A DNA stretch of 64,000 bases from Cryptomeria japonica. Taxonomy: Eukaryota; Streptophyta; Pinopsida; Cupressales; Cupressaceae. Location: the NCBI RefSeq assembly GCF_030272615.1, contig NC_081411.1, positions 155,022,971 to 155,086,970 on the forward strand, in the 5' to 3' direction. Made by a program: the position numbers and the translations under genes. The notes under the pieces are model-generated. The model was not told where the DNA came from and did not search any database. It worked only from the letters and a program-made list of their open reading frames with translations. Below, one piece after another: positions 21,569 through 32,707 of this stretch; position 1 is the stretch's first letter, and each line of letters begins with the position of its first letter.

Positions 21569-23748
21569 TCAGGCACTGGGACCACCTCCACCTGTAGTAC
21601 CTCCACCTTTACCACCACCTCCAAGATATCTCCTAGGCCTCGTGACTCCTTGGCTATCCTTCTATCTCTAAGAGCCCCCACACTACGAGATAGGTACAAA
21701 CAATGTCATTCATCACTCTGACGGAACAACTTGATGATACAGGCTCCTGTAATGCTCAACCCTCTTAGACTGATGTAGGAAATCTATAATGGTATCACTA
21801 GTTAAACCTTGTATGATAGTTTGCTGAATCATTTGTGCAAGATGATCTACATGGCCACACCACTCTATCTCTGTATCATGCTGAGCTGTCAACTAAGTGA
21901 CCTATCCTTGTATCTAAGAAACTTGTCCCCATAGCTGGGCAATCTATATTTGTGCCTATGTCAGCTGACCCTATACACCTTGAAGTTGAGTTATCCATCC
22001 TTGTGCCTAAACCAACTGTACCTATAAACTCTGCACCTTAGAATGAAGGGCAACTATCTGGTGCCTACTGCTGGTGAGGAGGCATTGCAGTCTGTACCAC
22101 TGGTGGTTGAGATGGCTAGGGATCTTGCATTGGTGGCACCTGTGCTGCACTAACCTATACGGGAGCAGCTGGGGGTAGCATCTTTGTTCTTCTATGCCTG
22201 ACCAAGGGTTGTGGATCCTCCTCCCCCTCATCATCATATCCAATATCTCCCATCCCACCCATAACCTCCTCACCCTCCTCCTCTGACTTAATCTCCTCCG
22301 AAGATTCCTCCTCCTCACTAGTCTCCTCATACTCTAAATCCTCATCGCCCTTTCCTCCTACTCCTCCTGCTATGGCCCCTAGCTATAATGACCCTCCCTG
22401 ATCTAGACCCTGTCTCCACCCACCCCCTCTCCCTCTCACCCCTCATCTTGCATCTCCTCCACCTCCACCATCCCCACCTCCTCCATCTCCTACTAGGCCA
22501 ATATGTCCTCTCGCTATACCTATTCCTCCATCTCTCCTACCTCAACCTCTACCCCAACCTCGCCTCTCACTCCTACGTCCTCCAGGTCCTCTCTCATCAT
22601 CATCATCATCACCATCCTCTAAAAGTGGCACTGGCTGTGCCGGTCCTATCAATCATGGAAATGAATGCTCCATGAAATACTAGGCATATTGAGCTATCAT
22701 ACCTAGATCCATCACCTCAGGTCGCATATCCCATCATACATGAGGAAGAGCCTGGAACTTGGCACGTGTTGTATCAAAGTCCAAAGGGGGACCCCACTTT
22801 TCCCTCTCCTTGTGCACCTATGCATAGATGGCCATCCCCTGCGACATCGCCTGGGAATGACTAAATTGCTAGACTACATGAGGCAAGATGAATCTCTCAA
22901 CAATATAGGGGGTCCTCCCTATCAAATATCGGCTCTAAAATAGGACAGGGATCTCCATCACATCCTCTGCCTAGGCATCACAATCTCTGTAAGGGTGCCA
23001 GGCCACTGATTCTAAGTCATCTAGGACCCATCTACAGTACTCCAACTTCTTGAGCATGGGTTGGGAAGGTTCTTGTTGATACATGAATAAATAGGGTAGC
23101 CCAATCGGTCTTGATCCCTCTACTACTGGGCGAGACATTTCTATGTGCTCCCAGGCCCAAATCTAGAATAGTGTGACCTCTGTTGCTAAGTTAGCACCGT
23201 CATCATATACAACCTAGTGTAGCTCGTGGTACAAGTGGGCCAACACATAGATCTCCCATGCATATTATGTCTATTGTCTCACCATATGTTGGAGTATTTG
23301 CCACCATCCAATTGAGAACCCATGCGATCTCCTATTTGGATAAAAGAAGCCACCAATCAAACCTACTAGTATAGATAAAAGTGGGGCATACTATTCCACC
23401 ATGTCTTGCCACACAATAGAATAACCACCGAGATACAGATCAACAAACAACTCCTGCAATGCATCAGTCCCACCCTACTCCTCCACATCATGTTGTACCA
23501 ACTCTCTAGTGATTAGGATCCATAGTATCCTGTACACATCCTCGAGTGTCACCGTGTTATCTCCTACTGGTAGATGGAAGGTTTTATGCTCGCTTTGCCA
23601 TCTACACAATCAAAATGTCCTTGTTCTTTTGGTAGGAAGGCATGACCATGATGTGCGACAAGCCACATGCAATAATAATAGCCATGTCCCTATCAGTCAA
23701 AGCTCCCTGCATAGCCAACATCTTTGGGTATTGCTCCCAAAGCATCAT
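21569..23748 (-). pseudogene. Plant mobile domain (PMD) protein, decayed
   Basis: Begins at tandem ATGs (23748), MLWEQYPKMLAMQGALT, then AIIIACGLSH. After a frameshift near 23600 one frame carries the PMD hallmarks: TFHLPVGDNTVTLEDVYRIL (about 23590), a YVLAHLYHEL segment and IWAWEHIEMSRP (about 23150). A Gly/Arg-rich region follows (about 22600-22400), then an acidic run (about 22330-22240) and a Gln-rich coiled-coil-like tail ending TGA at 21569. More than twenty stops, nearly all TAG, several where Gln is expected (before IWAWEHI, for example). PMD proteins (MAIN/MAIL1-like in Arabidopsis) act in nuclear silencing; many other PMD copies ride in transposons. Tail repeats and flanking minisatellites favour the transposon-borne type. 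Confidence 0.75.
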
Positions 23749-23759
23749 CACACCTAATA

Positions 23760-24065
23760 CATCCTACATGACAATATCAACACCATATCAGTTCTATCTA
23801 TCAAATTAATCAATCAAACAATATTCTATCCGCTCATTGTGATATCTTAATCAATCTCATTAAGCCCATATTAGTGATGTCAGTCACACTATCATTCAGG
23901 AGTTTCAATCATAAAATTATTAGTCGGGTGGGTTCATCTTAGCCTATCCTATTGGTAATCAAACAGACCTCTCCTATAATTGACACAAGTCATGCTATCA
24001 GATCCAGGTAGGTTAATATTAGCATATCCTATTAAATCAATTATCCAATATCAGTGATGACATCA
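23760..24065. other. Spacer upstream of the PMD pseudogene
   Basis: A/T/C-rich low-complexity DNA with ATCAATCA and TATCAGTGATG words; no gene seen. Any PMD promoter would be here, but no convincing TATA box was found. Confidence 0.5.
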
Positions 24066-24390
24066 CCAGATCAAATCAAAGTTATCCGATATCAAAATCA
24101 AAGTTATCCTATATCAAAATCAACATTATCCCATATCGAAATAAAAGTTGACCTCTATCAAATCAAAGTTATCTCATATCAAAAAAAAGTTATCTCCTAT
24201 TGAGCTAGTTGACTCATATCGACTCACATGACCCATATCGACATCAATGACTCATGTCAAAGTGAAATGAATTTATATTGACTCACATGACCCATATCGA
24301 CATCAATGACTCATATCGAAGTCAAATGAACCCATATCAAATCACATGACCCATATCGAATCCAGTGATCCATATCGCAATCAATTGTCA
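24066..24390. repeat. Minisatellites with 28-bp and 59-bp units
   Basis: 24066-24205: about five degenerate 28-bp units around ATATCAAAATCAAAGTTATCC. 24221-24338: two 59-bp units starting GACTCACATGACCC, the second at 24280, followed by a partial third. The two arrays share CATATCGA words. Confidence 0.7.
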
Positions 24391-24629
24391 TATCAAAATC
24401 AAGTATCCTATCCATGATGCTAGTCACACTATAGTTTCGATCCTACACTCTATCTATCAAAACATCAATTTGACATCTCAGAAGGTCCTATTACTGTCAA
24501 CAATCCACATTCTTGACATATTGGACTACATCAAGACCTATCAATCATTGGACCTAATATTAGACATCATCGCAATCATTATTATCAATTTTGTGCATAT
24601 TGGAAAAATTTCAAAAAATACCAGAAAAA

Positions 24630-24910
24630 CCAAACTATTTCGTATGCGCTAAAATAGTCTTTGTATGCGCTGCATCATATGCACTATAACAATCATCGTA
24701 TGTGCAACAAAATCAATCAAATACCTTACAAGATGTCATATGCGCCATCAAAGTAATTATATGCGCTACAACAGATATTAAATGTGCTAAACAACCAATC
24801 GTATGTGCTAAATCAACATTCATATGTGCCATGATAATGTTGAAATGCACCACACAATAAATCATATGCATTTTGTGATTGGTTATATGTGCTAAAATAA
24901 AGAAAAACCT
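24630..24910. repeat. Degenerate tandem repeat around TATGCGCTA
   Basis: About ten units spaced 24-30 bp with core (A/G)TATG(C/T)GC(T/C)A. Its core and spacing resemble the GCGCTAA block in the gypsy leader at 5385-5720. Confidence 0.6.
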
Positions 24911-25590
24911 ATGGCACATAAAAAAAGCCCAAAAAAGCAGCTAAAAAACTTGAAAAATCTAACTAACAATGCTCAAGAATCACACAAAGAGGTCCGAAAA
25001 TCCACTTACCGGTGGGTCATCCTCTGCTGGCTGGTCGAATTGATGAACTCACTCAAATATATGGTTGTGAGGGAGGGGCAACATTTTTTCTCTTCTTCTC
25101 TTCTCCTCTCCAAGCTCCAATCTCCAAATGCCAAGTGCACAAATGAGTTGGAAATAGACCCTTGAATGCTTATATGGCATGTGGTGATGTAGGCAAGGTG
25201 TGTTGCCTAGATGGACATGTGGGGCATGTACGCGCTATGCTCACACCATATTTTCAACAACTTTAAATAAATTTTAGCGCCAGATCAATTTAAAAAAATT
25301 TTAAAAATCAAAAAAATATTGAAATTTTTTAAAAATCCACAAAAAATAAAAAAATTTAAAAAATCCAAAGAAATGAAAAAATCATCAAAAATCAACCAAT
25401 TAGCTTGATCATCAAATTTTTCTCAATTCATCTCTCAAGGGGGCATCATTATCATATTGACTTCATATCAGTATCCGTATTCATATCTTGGGCATCATAA
25501 CAAAAAATTTGGCAACAACATCAAAATCAAAAATTTTGACCAACATATCGAGTGATTTTTCTTTGAATCAACATGTGGTCACACGTCACT
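24911..25590. other. Spacer before a gypsy-like PPT
   Basis: No gene recognised. Contains a CT-rich stretch (about 25085-25125), a stretch of A-runs at 25280-25390, and ATCATATTGACTTCATATCAG words. The ORF at 24911-25165 lacks a domain. Confidence 0.45.
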
Positions 25591-25606
25591 GCAAAGAGGG
25601 GCAAAA
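25591..25606 (+). other. Polypurine tract of a plus-strand gypsy-like element
   Basis: GCAAAGAGGGGCAAAA immediately followed by TGTAAACACCTG, the usual arrangement of a plant gypsy PPT and 3' LTR start (TGTA-A/G-ACACC). Confidence 0.6.
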
Positions 25607-28407
25607 TGTAAACACCTGAATCTAAACAGTTAATTAAATGAAATTTATTTGTTTAATTATCATCTATCCACCTATTAATTAAACTAAGGTTTGATTAATA
25701 TCCATTTTCTTCTAGTATAACGATTAATTAAATTTACATTTAATTAATATTTCCTTTCTTCCATTAATTGAATAAATTCTTTTTATTTAATTAAATTCCC
25801 TCTCCAACATTTTAATTGAATTTTACTTTGGTTTAGATTTGGAGTAGGTTTGATATGATTTATTTGCTGAGATATTGATATGAGTTGTTTATGGGGTTTT
25901 TTTGACTATGGTGACATTATGAGTTTATGTCATGTTTAGTCTTGGACATTTGGAGTTTATGTCATTGTACACTTGATGTTATATCTCGATTGCTCTCATA
26001 TTGACATGGTTATTAATATTTGGTTTGGGTATGTATGTTGCATTGCTAGGTTTACAAGTTGTGCAGTTTTGTAGCTATTCTATACTTACATGATTGCATT
26101 TATGGCTTGGATATGGGTTGTCCATGCCCATAGACCTTTCATTGTTGATACATATTTAGATTGGTGGCTAGTTTGGTCGCATGGCTTGTTGATTTTGTTG
26201 TCATTTTGAGGAGGAGAGATGTGGTTGCCAGGTATAGGCATGGTGGAGGACCTATGTTGTTGACTATGTGATGTTTACGGCTTGGACACATTGGGAGTGA
26301 GATGCTTGTTTTGTGGAGGTGATCATGATTCCATAGATGCTCCTTGTGTTTAGGGACTTTAGAATGACATTATTGGATTTACAGGTGATTTGATTGGTGA
26401 TGATTTGATTGGATTCATGATTGGTTATGGCAGTGTATCTTCTTGTTTTAGGATCATGTTTACTTTGGCTTTGGGGAAGTCATGATTTTGACTTTGAGCT
26501 CTTTGATTGTTAGATAGATTTGGGTGATTCTCATGTTAGAGGATGATTTTATCATGATTTCATGAATAGCTTGGTTACACTTTCAGTGGGAGCTTTTGAT
26601 AGTGATGATGTGGTAGTGTAGGATTGGTTCCTGATTGCTTGTTGGTAGTTTTGTATCTTCTTGGCTTGGAGTTCATAGTTTACTTGATGTTATTACCGTT
26701 TCAATTGTATATGTGTAGACCTAGATGATCTTCATTTAGGACATGGTTATCATAATGCTATGAAGAGCTTGGTATCACGGTTCAGTGGGAGCTTGTGGAA
26801 GTGATGTGTATTCACCATTGGATAGTGGATGATCTTCTTAATGTGGAGATGTTTAGAGGATGCTTTAGATCCTATTGCTGTAAAAGGGTCTCCTGGAATT
26901 GCAGGTACACTGATAGTAGATGGAGATCTTTATGATATTTGAGGATGTGGACATCTTGGAGGACTCACTAAGTTCTTGGTTGAGGTGTGGTTTATGCTTT
27001 CATTTGACATGTTATCCTTGTTTGAGAGGATGGTTGATATTATGTCATGGTTTACTCTTGGTAGGAATTTAGAGTTTTGGCATGATATGGCTATTTGATA
27101 TGTTCATATGGAGCATGTTATCTCCTCAGAGGAGATGGTTAGATCGTGCTGTCATGTTTATGTTCCTGATTCTGTAGTTGGATCTTTGACATTGATTTTG
27201 GTGGTTCTCTTTGTATTGGGTACATGATCATTTACTTGATTACTTCATGAAGGTGCTATGTTGCATTTGGATTTTTGCATGGATGGATCGGTTACAGGTA
27301 CTCATGGATACATAGAGACATAGGCGATACTAATATTCTCTTGTGATTAGAGATATGTGTTGAGATGGTTGATGGTTTCAATAAGAGGATCGAGGAGCAT
27401 TCACTTGGTATAGACTTGAGAGGAGATTGTTTTTAGGTGATACATGATGACTTGGCTATCTTGATGAACATTCTAATTCCTCACTCTTGGTCTACTTGGT
27501 GGTTTACTACTTAAGAGGTATTGACCATTATTCCTTTCAAATGCATTATGTTTATGCTTATCTTTCATAGATATAGATCTTGAGCCATGGATAGATGGTT
27601 AGCTCTAGAGGATTCAATTTGAGAGATGTTTGGCATTGGTTATCTCCTTGTGTGTTTGAGTTATTATTATGATAGCATTCATTGATATTGAGTTTGGGAG
27701 ATGGTTTATTGGGCTTATTCCCTTGGGATTGGGAATGGTATTAGCTTGATCTTCTTGATTATGAGAGGATTAATATATTAATATGTGTTTTAAATTCCTA
27801 ATATATGTGTGTTATTTAGCATTTCTCTCAGATGTCACAACTACTCTCTTTGAATGCATTATAGGATTAAGTAAACTTAAATGCTAGATCAAGATCAACT
27901 TTATCTCTTCTTTTGTATTGTACCCATTATATTTCTATGATATATATATTTTAATATACCCTTACTTTAGCATTCTTCTTCCCCTTTAATTAAGTAAAAC
28001 ATAGTTCAATAATTGAATATGATGCAACTTATTACTCTCTTTTTAGGTGTTCTCTTTTATATGTTCTTTGATTACTCATTTAGCACTTGTTCACGTCTAG
28101 TTTAACCTTGTTCATTCCTATCTCCATGTGTTATTTTCCCATGTCTTTTTTACCTCCTATAGTACCATTACGTAACTTTTAATTTGATGTTTATCACCTC
28201 TCACCCACGATTTCTATCTTTTATTTCCTTTAAGTGTTGTAAAACCCTCTTTTTTTCTTGGTATCTCACTCCTCATGAATCATAAAAACATGAAAGCACC
28301 TCCATTTTATTTTTATTGATCTCTTTAACCATCCCTATGAATTTGACCATTTAGCCATAAAAAAAGAATCCATGTCATTTTTCATATCACTGACTAGTAA
28401 GAAAAAT
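25607..28407 (+). repeat. Probable gypsy 3' LTR and following T/G-rich spacer
   Basis: Starts TGTAAACACC with TAATTAAAT runs at 25630-25810, like the gypsy LTR part at 12600-12930. Beyond about 25830 it is T- and G-rich with no ORF. A segment with AGCTTGGT…TCAGTGGGAGCTT occurs at about 26568 and again about 198 bp later. The LTR's right end was not found, so the given end is only the next assigned feature. No gene seen in these 2.8 kb. Confidence 0.4.
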
Positions 28408-28424
28408 AATAAGGTTATCATTGC
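28408..28424. repeat. LINE target site duplication, left copy
   Basis: AATAAGGTTATCATTGC, repeated with one mismatch at 30034-30050. It borders the T10 run (poly-A of the minus-strand LINE). Confidence 0.85.
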
Positions 28425-28739
28425 TTTTTTTTTTGTCGGTAATAATTTTTGTTTATATTAATGCAATATATCAAAATATGCATTGTTCAAATAAACATCA
28501 ATCAAAATATGCAATATATCTTATACAACATGCAACCCATCAAATCCACCATGAAACACTGCAAAAATCGAGAAGCAATATGAACCATTCTAACCAGCAC
28601 ATTTCTACCCAAACATTTATCAGAGAAAGGAAAGATAACCCCTATCACCTCCTAAACACCTACAAAGCTAACCAGAAAATATAAACTAAACTACTAACAA
28701 TCACGTAAATTCTCCTCATTGAACCTGACCAATATTCGC

Positions 28740-29554
28740 ATCAAGATCTTCCTCCACCTGCATAAGCCCTACAAAGGTCTTAAAGGCTTCCCATTTGCGC
28801 CATGCCATTGCTCTGCACCTTTCTTTTACTTCATCCTCTAGTCAAGGTACGAAAGGTATGGGATTCCTAGGCTCCACCATTCCTTCAGACATATCAATCC
28901 CAACCCTCAGGACAACCCATTCAAGAACAGACTCCAAGCCACCTAGATACTCCTTTGCAATTAGCTCCTTCATTACTCACCAAATCTTGTCAACCCTATC
29001 TTCAAATTCTAGCCCCCATGTAGCAATAATTTTACCACCTCCAACAACCTCTCATCCTTGTAAAGGAATAGCCCCTGCATATGTCTATTCGACACCTTCC
29101 CCACAAAAGGCACAAGTTTCTTCTCTATTTTAAAAGTGAAATTCACTTCCATGATCATAATTCTACTGTGTCACCACCTCCAAATTTGAAAAACCAACTC
29201 TTCTACAAATGAGTATTAGAAAACAGTTGTGGCAAAATAATAAAATTCTTCCCCCATACAATCCTTATACCAGTTTATTATGCATTCAATTCACCTAGTG
29301 ATAATCATCTTTCATCATCGCCAAAAACCTATTTCCAAACAACATTTTCCATAAATGCTCTATCAGAAAATATCCTTTCAGCCTATTTGCACGATCTGGC
29401 ATTGACTACACCTCAGGATCGTATCAATTGCCATGTCCTTCATCTACAACTTTGATCCTCCAAATTTTTTGGGGTTGCCATATACACCGTAACTACATCC
29501 ATGTCATCAATCAAGAGATTAAGAATGACCTCCAATTGATATTTGTGTACTTCC
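28740..29554 (-). pseudogene. LINE region downstream of RNase H, broken coding remnants
   Basis: After the RNase H domain the minus strand shows stop- and frameshift-rich remnants. One readable stretch at about 29130-28740 contains CAFCGEG and, further on, ERCRAMAWRKWEAFK. This may be a C-terminal extension of the LINE ORF2 or a 3' untranslated region that looks coding by chance. No family assigned. Confidence 0.3.
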
Positions 29555-30010
29555 TTAAACAAACTTAGCCCATTTATATAATACATCCGCTTCTATATTA
29601 CCTTCTCTATGCACATGGGAGATCTTGAAATCAACAAAACACTTCATATCATGAGTTATTTTTTGAACAAACTTGTTTAACATACAGGCCTGCATTTCCC
29701 CCTTAATGATTGCATTGATAATAATCAATGAATTGCCTTCCAGGTGTAACTTCTTATAGCCGAGTCTCAATCCCCACTAGACCGCTAAGGATATTGTTTG
29801 CACCCCAGCAGCATTATTTGTGCCCCTTTCCAATCGTTTGGTACCCCACGCAACAATGTTACCCTTCCAGTCCCGAAACACCACCCCTGCACCAGACTCA
29901 CCCAGATTACCCTTGGACACCACATCAAAGTTTACCTTAATCTACCCTTCCTCTGATGGAGTCCAATATTCAATTAAGTGCTCATGAGGATTGCAGTACA
30001 ATGGATCATC
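29555..30010 (-). pseudogene. LINE RNase H domain (RVT_3 type)
   Basis: Minus strand from about 30010: KVNFDVVSKGNLGESGAGVV, then FRDWKGNIVAWG, TNNAAG, LHLEGNSLIIINAI and ISHVHREGNIEADVLYKWA. This is the RNase H fold found at the C-terminus of plant L1-type LINEs and in related plant proteins. The first catalytic Asp is kept (NFD). The Glu usual in NNAAE is Gly, and the Asp usual in EGDS is Asn, so activity is lost even apart from the two TAG stops. The last open stretch is 71 codons to TAA. Confidence 0.8.
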
Positions 30011-30033
30011 CCACCTAGGCCCATGAACGGGCC

Positions 30034-30050
30034 AATAAGATTATCATTGC
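30034..30050. repeat. LINE target site duplication, right copy
   Basis: AATAAGATTATCATTGC; one mismatch to 28408-28424, and TT follows in both. Confidence 0.85.
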
Positions 30051-30052
30051 TT

Positions 30053-31113
30053 ATTTTATAGTCAAAACTTAATATAATATCTCGCAATGCTCATCTAATA
30101 CATTTTGAGTTATCTATTGCCTAAAAAATAAAAACCTATAAATAAGGACTATTCCCTATCTTTTCATCCTAAAAATACTATGTATTTTCAAATGTCAGAA
30201 TCCTCAATATTATGTGTTTAATTTAAGGTAGACTTGGAAGCATCATATAAGACCTAAAAATTTGTAGAATTACAAAAATAAATTCTCATCTTTCTAAACC
30301 ACATTCCTTTTTCCCTACTTTATATCTTTCATTATAACTTTCTACCTCTTGTTTTTCTCCAATTTTTGTGTACATCTTTCCCATATCCCTTTCATTGTCC
30401 AAAACCTTTCCAATCACCTTGTGTACTTAAATCCTAATTTTACATCTCCGCATATTCTTCCATTCCCTTTGATATCTTTTGATTATCCTTTGCACCCCTA
30501 TGGTTTGGCCTTTTTGGCACCAATGTTAGACATAATTTTTCCCTAGTCTAATTAAGTATGTTTTTTCGCATATCTATGCATGTGGATTATGCTGCAGTAC
30601 CCACAAGACGAATGACTATGGTAGGCCCTTCATTAACATTTCTATCTTGAACCATAATGCACACAAGATAACATGATTTATTTTCACTTAGTGATACAAT
30701 GATTGAACTGCATACCACAACATCTATTTACCACCAATCCAAATCTATTATTCTAGATAAACAACTTATTTCAAGTTCCTAACTTTGCATATTAAATATA
30801 ATATAATGAACAACTCCGATAGCCTATAATAATCATCAAATGACATCAATCCAGTTTAATTCAATTAAAATTGACAATCAAGCTTACAATTAATAAAATA
30901 CACTGCGATGAAATTGGGTAAGCTAAACATCAATAGTAATGGTGAGACATGACATTTCAATGTTGTCCAAATTAATTTTTTTTAAGTGCAAGCCATGGAA
31001 ATGAGTTAAGAATCAAAATTACAAACTACGGAAATTCATTGCTTATTCTAACTTCTCATTTAACTTCAAGAATCCAAATGATATAACTAGTGATAAACAA
31101 CACTCAACAATAC
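30053..31113. other. Spacer downstream of the F-box gene
   Basis: A/T-rich, no gene seen. The part next to 31113 is the F-box 3' untranslated region and terminator; no clear AATAAA was located on the minus strand. Confidence 0.5.
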
Positions 31114-31114
31114 T

Positions 31115-32242
31115 TCAAATCTGGAATAGGGTGGGTACAAAATGCACTACTGCAGACTCTGGATCTGTATCCAAACTCTTCCAAACATTTTTCTGTGTAT
31201 CATATGATAACCAGTACTTTCGATACATCGAAGTATGGTTTTCTTTTATGTCAGTGTAAATGCCGATGGCATTTCGCAATGTTTGTGCAGAATGCTTGTA
31301 TCCTATACAAATTGACAACTTGAAGTTCCCAAACACTGCATTTGAATTAGGGTTACGCATATTGCCACTGTATTCCAATTCAATTGATGGCACTGATGGA
31401 GGCAGCTGTATTGGTGTTTCGCTCCATATCAACGCAAAATAATTCCCCACTTTCTCAAATTTCCCAATCTGGAAAAAGTCATCTGCAGCACCTTTTGTGG
31501 CCACAAACAATTGTTTTTCAGAATCCTGCCCTAAAATACAATGTTTCGAGGGCAACCCAATAACCCAACTTGGCACCCACTTTTCCCTTTCAATATCAAA
31601 TGTGATTACTCTGAAAAAACTACTATTTGGATTAGTTGTCCACAAGAAGTAAATTCCCACCGAATAATATTTGTTGAACATTCCTAAGCTTTCTTGTAGT
31701 GGTACCAAAATTTGCTTCCAATTATCTTTGATGGAGCTGTACACCCACGTTTCAATTCCTTCTTGTCTGTTGAGTTGTACGTTCATCAATCTGAAACTGT
31801 CATGAGAATTTTTGTCATAGAATATCTCAGTTGAGATGATATTTTCTCTCTTACACAGAGCTCTTATTGTCTTACTTTGGCCTGTAATAGGGTTCCAAAT
31901 TAAAAGCTGGGGTCCATTGTTTCTGAAAAAAAAGCAAAGAAACCCATCTCCATGACCGAACACATCTCCAACCAGAATCTGACAAGGTAATTGCACTTGT
32001 TTATAATATTGATCTCCATTTATGGAATTCATTTCCTGGGCATCTAAAATTGTAGAGTTATTCTTGATTTCTACTACCATGGCTTGTGAGAGGGTAGCTT
32101 GAAGGTTTACAAAAGAAACATTGTGGTATAATGACCACCATTGTTTGCACACACAGCGTAATCTCATGAATTTTGTAATTGGCAGTCCCGCTAGTATCTG
32201 ATTTTGCACTTGCTCGGGCAAATCATCCCATGAAGTCTGCAT
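31115..32242 (-). CDS. F-box protein, single exon, 375 aa
   Basis: Intact ORF without introns. The N-terminus (MQTSWDDLPEQVQNQILAGLP, about residues 5-47) is an F-box with LPITKFMRLRCVCKQWWSL. F-box proteins dock on SKP1 in SCF E3 ubiquitin ligases and choose targets for degradation. The remaining 330 residues show repeated beta-blade-like turns (LLIWNPITGQS, WVYSSIKDNW, ITFDIEREKWV, YDTQKNVWKSL), fitting an F-box/kelch or F-box-associated substrate domain; the subtype is uncertain. Length is normal for the family. The start is the first ATG, with a TATA box about 120 bp upstream. It is the only intact host-type gene here and sits alone among transposons. Target and expression are unknown; a young intact pseudogene copy is possible. 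Confidence 0.88.
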   Translation of the reverse strand: MQTSWDDLPEQVQNQILAGLPITKFMRLRCVCKQWWSLYHNVSFVNLQATLSQAMVVEIKNNSTILDAQEMNSINGDQYYKQVQLPCQILVGDVFGHGDGFLCFFFRNNGPQLLIWNPITGQSKTIRALCKRENIISTEIFYDKNSHDSFRLMNVQLNRQEGIETWVYSSIKDNWKQILVPLQESLGMFNKYYSVGIYFLWTTNPNSSFFRVITFDIEREKWVPSWVIGLPSKHCILGQDSEKQLFVATKGAADDFFQIGKFEKVGNYFALIWSETPIQLPPSVPSIELEYSGNMRNPNSNAVFGNFKLSICIGYKHSAQTLRNAIGIYTDIKENHTSMYRKYWLSYDTQKNVWKSLDTDPESAVVHFVPTLFQI

Positions 32243-32360
32243 GGCTGAGAAGAAAAGTGAGGAGTTGATTGGATAGCTGTATATTTCTTCACCTCTTTCT
32301 TCTCAAACTTCAGGGAATATGAAAGCTTACTATGGTGTTTGCATCGATGTTTATAGGCTT

Positions 32361-32367
32361 TTATATA
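32361..32367 (-). promoter_or_regulatory. TATA box of the F-box gene
   Basis: TATATAA followed by AAGCC on the minus strand, 119-125 bp upstream of the ATG at 32242. A plausible core promoter; the transcription start is not shown. Confidence 0.55.
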
Positions 32368-32395
32368 ATTGCATATGTGATTGTTGTAAGAAGTT

Positions 32396-32497
32396 CAACA
32401 GCCATGATTTAAACGCTCCTTTTCTTCTTTTCATCTTCCATGGGCTCAACAGCCATGATTTAAACGCTCCTTTTCTTCTTTTCATTTTCCATGGGCC
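32396..32497. repeat. Tandem duplication, 2 x 51 bp
   Basis: Two copies of a 51-bp unit starting CAACAGCCATGATTTAAACG and ending TTCCATGGGC, differing at about two positions. It lies about 150 bp upstream of the F-box start codon, beyond the TATA box. Confidence 0.9.
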
Positions 32498-32707
32498 CAA
32501 CAAGAAGAATACTTCATTTCCATTAGAGAATGAGTTTTCTTCTTCAGTAATAATTTTTTTAAAAAAATGCTTCAGATTTTGTAATTTGGATTAGGGTGAA
32601 AATTGTATGCTCTATTTTATTTTATAGACTTATTTTGATCTATTATATGATAAATGTACAAGTATGCATATTTCTCTTGATAGTTGACGTATACAATAAC
32701 AAAGAAC

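Larger units (their letters stand above)
28425..30033 (-). mobile_element. 5'-truncated LINE (non-LTR retrotransposon)
   Basis: Minus-strand insertion of 1.6 kb. Its poly-A tail shows as ten T at 28425-28434 and its 5' end lies at 30033, with 17-bp target duplications on both sides. Truncation at the 5' side, a poly-A tail and a long duplication are the hallmarks of target-primed reverse transcription. Only the C-terminal RNase H and a 3' region survive; RT and endonuclease are absent. Confidence 0.85.

Noticed and set aside
22022-22330. Arg-rich minus-strand ORF of 102 codons
   Set aside because: Shifted-frame reading of the acidic GAG-rich stretch of the PMD relic; the acidic frame fits the flanking frame.
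22388-22675. Plus-strand His/Leu/Pro-rich ORF
   Set aside because: Antisense of the Gly/Arg-rich and acidic region of the PMD relic.
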